Assembly (NCBI GenBank): GCA_028045305.1
Contig: JAOFTV010000001.1
Coordinates: forward strand, 124,001 to 188,000
Reading direction: 5' to 3'
Source: Opitutales bacterium
Lineage (GTDB): Bacteria > Verrucomicrobiota > Verrucomicrobiia > Opitutales > Seribacteraceae
DNA: 64,000 bases
Shown: piece after piece, positions 57,914 through 64,000 of the stretch
Numbering within the stretch: position 1 is the first letter of the stretch
Layout of the letters: every line of letters begins with the position of its first letter
Translations under genes and position numbers: made by a program
Notes under the pieces: model-generated
Database searches by the model: none
What the model was told of the DNA's origin: nothing
Seen by the model: only the letters and a program-made list of their open reading frames with translations

Positions 57914-58894
57914 TTGACTTTAAACATTCGACTTTTGAAATACACTAAGATTCTGAATTTTGTAGCTTTGTTTTGGGTGATACTTTCACTCTCTGGTTGT
58001 TTGCGTTTTTCTAAACCAAAGCACCAAAAACAACTAGATCTCGTTCAATTCGAGCAACCACGGAACCTGGAAGAGGATATTGGACAAGACTTCTTGGTAA
58101 TAGGTCGGCAGTTTTCCATATCCAAGGATGGAATTCTTTACTTTGTTGATTTTAAAGATCACTCAGTGGTCAGAAAATTTGCTCCGTCGAAAGATGAAGT
58201 GGGAGAGAAATTCATTGATTTGAAGGAATGGCTAAATGAGGATGAGCATAACGATTTTCAGATTGATGATCTTTGGATCGATCCACTTGGTCGATTAATT
58301 CTTGCTGAATCAACCACAGGTAAAATTCTGCGAATTTCGCCAGATGCAAGAAAAATGGAAAACTTGGCTGATTCCTATGATGGTTACCGGTTCTCAACCA
58401 TTGCTGGATTAACTGGTTCTCCATCAGGCGATTTGTTTATTGGTTCCCCTAATTCTGCCACAGTTTATCGGCACAACCCGACTCTGGGAAAATTGTTCGT
58501 GCTTAATGAAGACCTTGTTCGTTCAAATGATATGTTGGTTGATTCAACCGGCAGCCGACTTTTGGTAGCTGAATCTGGTCCTAATCGAGTGGTCGTGTAT
58601 GACTTAAATTGCTCTGGGAACTTGAGCTACGGCTGGAACTTGGTGAAATTCCCTAAAGGTCAGGCAAAGCCATTATCGATTGACTTTTTAAACAAAGAGG
58701 AAAATTTATTGGCCGTTCTACTCGACCGTGGCAAGAAATTACAAATTCTCGATCTTCGGGGTGGCAAACTTATACAGAGCATAGCACTACCTTTTCCTTG
58801 CCAAAAAATTCGTTCCCATGGTCGGTGGATTTATATGCAAACAAGAAAAGGAATTCGCCGGATAAAAACTCCCACGGATCTGCTTGCCCCCTAA
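57914..58894 (+). CDS. Lipoprotein with beta-propeller (NHL/SMP-30-like) fold
   Basis: The 326-residue protein starts at a TTG at 57914 (another TTG lies seven codons in; no ATG is available). The signal ends in the lipobox LSGC, in ILSLSGCLRF. The rest has repeated strands with the form DPLGRLILAESTTGKILRIS, SPSGDLFIGSPNSATVYRHN and DSTGSRLLVAESGPNRVVVYD, typical of NHL or gluconolactonase-like propellers. No catalytic residues can be named. It stands alone between the sirtuin gene (divergent) and the Wadjet operon. Confidence 0.72.
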   Translation: MTLNIRLLKYTKILNFVALFWVILSLSGCLRFSKPKHQKQLDLVQFEQPRNLEEDIGQDFLVIGRQFSISKDGILYFVDFKDHSVVRKFAPSKDEVGEKFIDLKEWLNEDEHNDFQIDDLWIDPLGRLILAESTTGKILRISPDARKMENLADSYDGYRFSTIAGLTGSPSGDLFIGSPNSATVYRHNPTLGKLFVLNEDLVRSNDMLVDSTGSRLLVAESGPNRVVVYDLNCSGNLSYGWNLVKFPKGQAKPLSIDFLNKEENLLAVLLDRGKKLQILDLRGGKLIQSIALPFPCQKIRSHGRWIYMQTRKGIRRIKTPTDLLAP

Positions 58895-59046
58895 CATTTA
58901 TATCTAGAATTTGGAAATTTGGCATTTTAAAGCCAAGGATTAACCTCACAGGAGTTCTTAACAATCAGCAGGGGGTGGGGATAACTTGTTTTTGACGTTC
59001 CTTAAATGCATTTCACTCTCTTCTTCCTAAGTATACTTTACAGCCA

Positions 59047-60501
59047 ATGGATGAGGAATTTTTGCATCTTTTCGAAGAATCACCCGCCCTACGCCTCATG
59101 CGCGGTCGGTTAGGCTCTTTTGTAGCCGGTTTCTTTTTCAAAACTTTTAAGAAATGGGGCGTGGTAGAAGCCTCTGAGGAAGAACTATCTGCCACCTTGG
59201 CTGAACATATTGAGCAGATTCGAGAATTGGAGGATGCGGAAGCTCCAAAGCGGAGTCCGCAGGAATACTTGGATGAATGGTGTGATGAAGAACACCGCTA
59301 CCTCACCAAATCCTATCATGAAGAGCGTGAGGAATATGTTTTTCGGCTAACCCGTCATTCCGAGAAAGCCCTAAGTTGGTTGAATGATTTGTTGGCGATG
59401 CAACACCGTGGATATGCCACCACCGAGTCACGTTTCAATCGTATTCTTCATGAGATGCAGGAGTTAAACAACGGGGTCAACTCAGACCCCGATGCCCGAA
59501 TCCGTGAGCTTGCTCGTAAACGCGAGGAAATTGACGAAGAGATAAGAAAAATTCAGGAAACGGGAGAGGCTCCTATTTTTGGAGAAGATATTATTCGGGA
59601 TCAGGTTTATGATCTCTCTGATCTTGTAGAACATTTTCTGTCTGATTTTCGGGCAATTGAAGAGTTCTTCCGCGATCATGCTCGTGAGATTTCCAATCTT
59701 TATGCTCAGGGCAAAGCATCCAAGGGAGATATTGTGGAACATGTTTTGGATGCAGACGAAGAACTCCGTGGTTGCGACCAAGGAAAGAGCTATTTCGGGT
59801 TCCGCGAAATGATGACCAATCCATCTTTGTCTCGAATGTTCCGCAAACTTGCCGAGCAAACTTCCGATATTGCCCGTCGGCGGGGCCTCGATACCCAAAA
59901 AATCTTTTCGAATCTTGGAGACCGTCTTTTTGGAGAAGCAAGTGCTGCTCATGGTGCTTACGGTCGGATAAGCCGAAAACTTAGGCAGGTAGTTGGAGAT
60001 CATTCCGGAGGAGGAGGTCGACAGGTTCGCGAAACACTCTCTGAAATTCGTAGCCATGCTTATCGCCTACGGGAAACACCGCTGAACGATTGGGAATTTG
60101 AGATTGATATACGACCTCAGTTTTTCACTTTGATTGAGGCAGAATTTTGGGAACCGAAAGCGATCGAGACATTTGCTGAAGTAAAACCGGCGAAGAGTAC
60201 AGGTTCTCAATGGATGAACGACATTCTTGGTTCTGTGGGCGAACCTTTAGATCTTAAGAAATACCGGGCTCGTGTTTTTGAAACTTTAGACGAAGTTGAT
60301 CAGGTTACACTTTCCGAAATAGTTCAGAGGTATCCATTGCAACAGGGAGTAGTTGAGATTGTATGCTACCGCGTGATTGCTGGTGAAGATCCGCGTCATG
60401 AAATTCTTTCCGATGAATTAATCCATTTAGATTTGAATCGTTCCTCGCAGCCTAGGTATGTCGAGGTCGAACAACTTTTATTCCAACGATCCAGCTTATG
60501 A
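59047..60501 (+). CDS. jetA: Wadjet system protein JetA (DUF3375)
   Basis: The 484-residue protein matches DUF3375, the JetA/MksF kleisin-type subunit of type I Wadjet. The N-terminal winged-helix region reads ALRLMRGRLGSFVAGFFFKTFKKWG, then RSPQEYLDEWCDEEHRYL and YVFRLTRHSEKALSWLNDL. The central coiled coil follows (RIRELARKREEIDEEIRKIQ), then LLSDFREVE-like LSDFRAIEEFFRDH. Type I Wadjet recognises closed circular plasmids by loop extrusion and cleaves them. The stop overlaps the jetB start as ATGA. The identification rests on family pattern and gene order jetA-jetB-jetC. Confidence 0.92.
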   Translation: MDEEFLHLFEESPALRLMRGRLGSFVAGFFFKTFKKWGVVEASEEELSATLAEHIEQIRELEDAEAPKRSPQEYLDEWCDEEHRYLTKSYHEEREEYVFRLTRHSEKALSWLNDLLAMQHRGYATTESRFNRILHEMQELNNGVNSDPDARIRELARKREEIDEEIRKIQETGEAPIFGEDIIRDQVYDLSDLVEHFLSDFRAIEEFFRDHAREISNLYAQGKASKGDIVEHVLDADEELRGCDQGKSYFGFREMMTNPSLSRMFRKLAEQTSDIARRRGLDTQKIFSNLGDRLFGEASAAHGAYGRISRKLRQVVGDHSGGGGRQVRETLSEIRSHAYRLRETPLNDWEFEIDIRPQFFTLIEAEFWEPKAIETFAEVKPAKSTGSQWMNDILGSVGEPLDLKKYRARVFETLDEVDQVTLSEIVQRYPLQQGVVEIVCYRVIAGEDPRHEILSDELIHLDLNRSSQPRYVEVEQLLFQRSSL

Positions 60502-61118
60502 ATCCAGCTATTACTCATCGTCATGTCATCGTCCGTTTACTAAACGGTCCCATTTATCAGGAAGATCTCGACCTGTGGAGTAGGTTGGGGGCAGAGTGGG
60601 AAAAAATAAAGAGTCACTTTGGCGAGATGGGTATGGATGTCGCCCGTGATGATTCTGCGGGATACGCTTATGTTCACCAGCGGGAAGAAGATTCCCAAGA
60701 GGATGAAAACTGGGAGGAAGGGTCGGCACCCTTGCCCAGGGTATTACGTCGTACCCGTTTGTCTTACCACCAGACCATTTTCATGGTCTTACTGCGCGAG
60801 GAATTAATGCGCTTCGAACAAAACCAAGAAGAGGGCGATCATCTCTACCGCTCGAGCTTGGACTTGATCGAGCTAATGTCTCCCTACTATCCTGAATTGC
60901 ACGATGAGAAAAAAGCTCACCGACAAATATCTGGGCTCATCAATAAGTTCGAAGAGTGGGGAATTATCAAAAAAGTACGCGACAAAGATGAAGGACTCTA
61001 CCGGGTTGAACGAATCATCAAAGCAAAATTACCCCCTGAGAAATTAACTGAAGTGAAAGAACAGATTAAACGCAGAGCCCCCGAATTAGAAGAGAATATG
61101 GAGGAAGAAGATGCTTGA
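60498..61118 (+). CDS. jetB: Wadjet system protein JetB (DUF4194)
   Basis: The 206-residue protein matches DUF4194, the JetB/MksE subunit. Characteristic are VIVRLLNGPIYQEDLDLWSRL near the start, GMDVARDDSAGYAYV, PLPRVLRRTRLSYHQTIFMVLLREEL, and the winged-helix end INKFEEWGIIKKV. It would bind JetA in the condensin-like complex. It overlaps jetA by 4 bp and jetC by 8 bp, so all three are translationally coupled. The last residues are strongly acidic. Confidence 0.92.
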   Translation: MNPAITHRHVIVRLLNGPIYQEDLDLWSRLGAEWEKIKSHFGEMGMDVARDDSAGYAYVHQREEDSQEDENWEEGSAPLPRVLRRTRLSYHQTIFMVLLREELMRFEQNQEEGDHLYRSSLDLIELMSPYYPELHDEKKAHRQISGLINKFEEWGIIKKVRDKDEGLYRVERIIKAKLPPEKLTEVKEQIKRRAPELEENMEEEDA

Positions 61119-64000
61119 ATCCCAATTAGAACTTGAATTCTCTCCGGATAAATCAACCGCCGGATACCGCTTGCACGAACTTTCTCTTCTTAACTGGGGA
61201 ACATTTCACGAGAAAATCTACACCATAAGGCCAGATGGTCGGACATCTATGATTACCGGAAGAAACGGCTCCGGGAAATCAACTTTGGTCGATGCCTTGC
61301 TTACCCTTTTAGTGCCCAATCGGGCTCGTAATTACAATGTCGCTTCCAGTCAGGCAGGTAGTCGTGAGCGTAACGAACGAGACTATGTGCTTGGAGCTTA
61401 TTCTGAAATTCATGACACCGTAACCGGTCAGGGTCGCAAGGAAACTCTTCGCAATCCGGGTGAAAGCTACACTGTATTACTGGCTCATTTTTTTAATGAG
61501 GCATATCAATCTGAAGTAACAGTTGCCCAGGTGCTTTGGTGCTTACCTTCCGGGAAAGTGGATAAAGTTTACTTGGTCGAAAAACGTAAGCTTACCATAG
61601 AAGAAGATTTTAATCATCTTGGAGACTCCGACAACTTGCGTCGGATTCTCAAAGAACGTGGTTATAGCACCTATGATTCTTTTACTGCATATCATAAAAA
61701 GTTCGAATCCATGCTTTTTCTTGATGCCGATTTGGGGACACGATCACCCATGTCTATCTTTAACCAGGCGGTTTGTATTAAGGATGTAAAGGACCTAACC
61801 CAATTTATCCGGGAACATATGCTTGATGATGGGGGCGCTAAAGAGAAATTGTTAGCCTTGCAGGAAAGGTTTGATGATCTACGCAGTACACATCGTCGAA
61901 TTGAAACTGCTTCTTATCAAATTGAGCAATTGGATGAAATTCAGGCGACCCATGGTCAGTTCATTGAATCAATGAACCAACGGTCCAATGCCGAGAATAT
62001 TCGTCAGGCCATTGAACCTTTTTACGCCCAAGCTGAACTGGAACGCAGAACCGAGTGGGTGGACGAACTTAAACATCAAGAAGAAGCCGAACGGGCACGC
62101 CTGAAAACAGCCCGCGGAGAAGTGGATCGTTTTCGTGAAAAACTTAATCATTTGGAACGTGCCCTTTCAGATAGCGATGAGAATCGACGACTTGAACAAG
62201 TGGGTGCTGAGATTGACCGGTTGCGTGATAAAAGAGAGGTGGTCAGTAAAAGGTCTGCAAATTTTGAACGCCATTTAAGTGCGTGGGAAAAAGGATCTTT
62301 CGTTAAACAAGAAGACGACTTTCTTACTCTTCGCCGCGAACTTGATTCCCAATTGCCAAGAATGGAAGGTAAGATTGCCGAGCTTGATGAAAAGATCGTT
62401 GAAGTTTCTTACCAGTTAAAAAAAGCCAATGAACGGGTGGAAACTTTGGAAGATGAAAGAAACTATCTTTTGGAATCCAATACTAATGTTCCTCCTGAAA
62501 TTGCCCGTTTGCGTGCTTCTTTGGCCAAGGCTTTGGACAGAGATTTAGCGGAACTTCCATTTGTCGCTGAACTGATCCAGGTTCTTCCTGATGAAGCAAA
62601 GTGGACGGGGCCGATTGAGCGTGCTCTTCGCACCTTCGCACTTAGCGTGGTTGTTCCGCCAAAATTGGCAGATCAGGCAGAAAAATTTCTCGAAGAAAAT
62701 CATCTGGGGGATCGTCTTGCTTTTATTTGTCCAGGTTCTGGAAATTCTAAGGTTAAGCCAGATGATGATTCTTTGCTTGCCAAATTGGTTATTCGTGCAG
62801 AGATGGAAAAATCCAGGCAGGCTTGGTTACGTGCGGAAATTAATCAGAGGCTTCCCCATATTTGCTTCGATAATCGCAACAAGCGTTTTGATGATTTGAG
62901 TGATGCTCTAACCTTGGACGGGGTTATTAAATCAGGGGGCTCGTTACGTGAAAAAGATGATACATTCTTTCTTGGCGATGCATCTACCTGGGTATTGGGT
63001 TGGGATCTTAGCTCCAAGCAAAAGTCACTCGATGAGGCTTTGGAAAAATGGCGGGAAGAAGCGGATCGTGCTGGCCGTTCTATTCGTGAATCTGAATTTG
63101 AGCGTCAAAGTTTGCGCGCAAAATTGCGTGCCGGCGTTCAACTACAAGCTTGTGCCAATGAGTTTTCCGATATTGATGTACTCGGAATTTCCACACGTAT
63201 GGCTGATCTTGAGGAAGAAGAGCGTGTGATTGTAGGTGGGTCAGATGTCCTTAAAAAATTAAAGGATGATCATGACACCATGCTCGAAAAATTGGATAAC
63301 TTACAATCAACCCGCGATCAAATACTACAAAGAATTGGAGGTGTTGAAGCCCGTGCAGAAAGAAATGAAATTCGCATGGAAGCCATTCGTTCGATGTTGG
63401 CGAAGTATCGGGATGAAATTCTTCCTTCCTGTTCGAAGGGAGATGTTGATGAGGATGCCAAAGAAAAGGCAGAGCATGCTTTACAGACCCTCTACGATCA
63501 GATTGAAAATGAATTTGGTTCACCGCCTGCTTCTCCTGATGACATCGAGGAATCAGCTCGAGATGCCACTCATAAATTAGATGGTCGAATCCATAAGCTT
63601 GAGGGGTCCCTCGATAAATTAAGAGATAAGAATGTTGCAGCGATGCAAAGGTTTATTGCCGATGGTAGAAACCAGGCTTTCCGTGATGAATTAGTGCTTG
63701 ATTTAGAGGAAGGATATTCTGATTCCACTTATTCCTCCTTCGAGCAGGTACGCAAACAAATCGAAGAGGAAGACCTTGCAAAAAATCATCAACGATTTGA
63801 AGAACTTTTGCGGGTTCAGGTGCCAGAGGAAGTTTCTGGTTTTAGTGAAGCTCTCGAATCCCACCGGGATCGTATACGCAAAAGAGTGAGTGAATTAAAT
63901 GAGCATCTTTCGCGGGTTACTTTTGATCGCAAGGAACTTACCTACATTCAATTAATGATGGAAGATGCTGGTGACGATGGAGTGCGAAAATTTAAAAAAC
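61111..64000 (+). CDS. jetC: Wadjet system protein JetC (SMC-like ATPase; partial at window end)
   Basis: The frame from the ATG at 61111 stays open to the window edge, giving 963 residues; the family is usually about 1100. The start region reads LHELSLLNWGTFHEKI and the Walker A motif GRNGSGKST is at residues 50-58, followed by LVPNRARNYNVAS. Long coiled coils flank a hinge-like domain near residues 460-640 (ELPFVAELIQVLPDEAKW). The visible end has LNEHLSRVTFDRKELTYI, just before the C-terminal ATPase half. JetC powers DNA loop extrusion. The nuclease gene jetD would be expected downstream. Confidence 0.93.
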   Translation, partial: MLESQLELEFSPDKSTAGYRLHELSLLNWGTFHEKIYTIRPDGRTSMITGRNGSGKSTLVDALLTLLVPNRARNYNVASSQAGSRERNERDYVLGAYSEIHDTVTGQGRKETLRNPGESYTVLLAHFFNEAYQSEVTVAQVLWCLPSGKVDKVYLVEKRKLTIEEDFNHLGDSDNLRRILKERGYSTYDSFTAYHKKFESMLFLDADLGTRSPMSIFNQAVCIKDVKDLTQFIREHMLDDGGAKEKLLALQERFDDLRSTHRRIETASYQIEQLDEIQATHGQFIESMNQRSNAENIRQAIEPFYAQAELERRTEWVDELKHQEEAERARLKTARGEVDRFREKLNHLERALSDSDENRRLEQVGAEIDRLRDKREVVSKRSANFERHLSAWEKGSFVKQEDDFLTLRRELDSQLPRMEGKIAELDEKIVEVSYQLKKANERVETLEDERNYLLESNTNVPPEIARLRASLAKALDRDLAELPFVAELIQVLPDEAKWTGPIERALRTFALSVVVPPKLADQAEKFLEENHLGDRLAFICPGSGNSKVKPDDDSLLAKLVIRAEMEKSRQAWLRAEINQRLPHICFDNRNKRFDDLSDALTLDGVIKSGGSLREKDDTFFLGDASTWVLGWDLSSKQKSLDEALEKWREEADRAGRSIRESEFERQSLRAKLRAGVQLQACANEFSDIDVLGISTRMADLEEEERVIVGGSDVLKKLKDDHDTMLEKLDNLQSTRDQILQRIGGVEARAERNEIRMEAIRSMLAKYRDEILPSCSKGDVDEDAKEKAEHALQTLYDQIENEFGSPPASPDDIEESARDATHKLDGRIHKLEGSLDKLRDKNVAAMQRFIADGRNQAFRDELVLDLEEGYSDSTYSSFEQVRKQIEEEDLAKNHQRFEELLRVQVPEEVSGFSEALESHRDRIRKRVSELNEHLSRVTFDRKELTYIQLMMEDAGDDGVRKFKK

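Noticed and set aside
58919..58936. Hairpin TTGGC/GCCAA after the propeller lipoprotein gene
   Set aside because: Five base pairs with no T tail; may be chance.
62591..63580. Short open frames within 62591-63580 on either strand
   Set aside because: They lie inside the continuous jetC frame, which I read without stops from 61111 to 64000.
59047..64000. Recent horizontal transfer of the Wadjet operon
   Set aside because: The operon looks richer in G+C than the TPR and polysaccharide genes, but similar to gltB and glmS, and no integrase, tRNA or border repeat is seen.

Overview
The window looks like a chromosomal segment of a Gram-negative, sulfatase-bearing member of the PVC group. Verrucomicrobiota (Opitutae-like) is my best guess, and it rests on gene content only: LPS heptose and Wza/Wzc-type export genes, paired secreted sulfatases, a DUF1538/P-II pair, weak Shine-Dalgarno signals and a fairly low G+C. 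No rRNA, tRNA, CRISPR array or insertion sequence was found. Genes are dense and mostly core.

Layout. 1-6505 (minus strand): recA, mnmE, mnmG, trmB, then atpB, atpE and the start of atpF. A perfect 16-bp parS-like centromere palindrome lies inside mnmG, which suggests that this end is close to the replication origin. 6798-9946 (plus): HAD phosphatase, miaB, a membrane protein, gmk. 9970-19960: gnd, then an exopolysaccharide region with a secreted Gly/Ala-module protein, an O-antigen ligase/polymerase, a frameshifted outer-membrane barrel, a Wza-like exporter, a Wzc-like tyrosine kinase and a small DUF4177-like protein. 19989-29289: pssA, then a minus-strand unit made of a coiled-coil protein of 21 and two-thirds 36-residue repeats, a GAF-GAF-PAS adenylate cyclase and two TPR proteins, with a divergent lipoprotein gene.

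29348-32620: a two-domain DUF1538 membrane protein with an EF-hand-like loop, followed without a gap by a triple P-II-like protein. 32684-42914: prmA, purN, heptose adenylyltransferase, dnaJ, grpE, manA, ftsK, a RodZ-like protein, an AraC-PAS regulator, a 7Fe-type ferredoxin and a CGWS glutaredoxin. 43273-50554: gltB (with one frameshift in a C run), gltD, thrH and an FMN reductase. 50569-54977: a BNR sialidase-like protein and two secreted sulfatase paralogs, one with its catalytic residues replaced. 55102-58894: glmS, a sirtuin and a propeller lipoprotein. 59047-64000: jetA, jetB and the first 963 codons of jetC, a type I Wadjet anti-plasmid system cut by the window edge.

How genes work together. 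recA, parS and ftsK concern chromosome maintenance. mnmE, mnmG, trmB and miaB modify tRNA. gltBD, the ferredoxin and possibly the P-II-like protein point to nitrogen and redox metabolism. The heptose adenylyltransferase, manA and glmS feed envelope sugars to the export machinery. The items most worth following up are the exact 36-residue repeat coiled coil with its cyclase, the fused DUF1538/single-chain P-II pair, the pseudo-sulfatase, the parS site and the Wadjet operon. Two genes (outer-membrane barrel and gltB) are each broken by one extra base in a G or C run, which fits either sequencing error or slippage.
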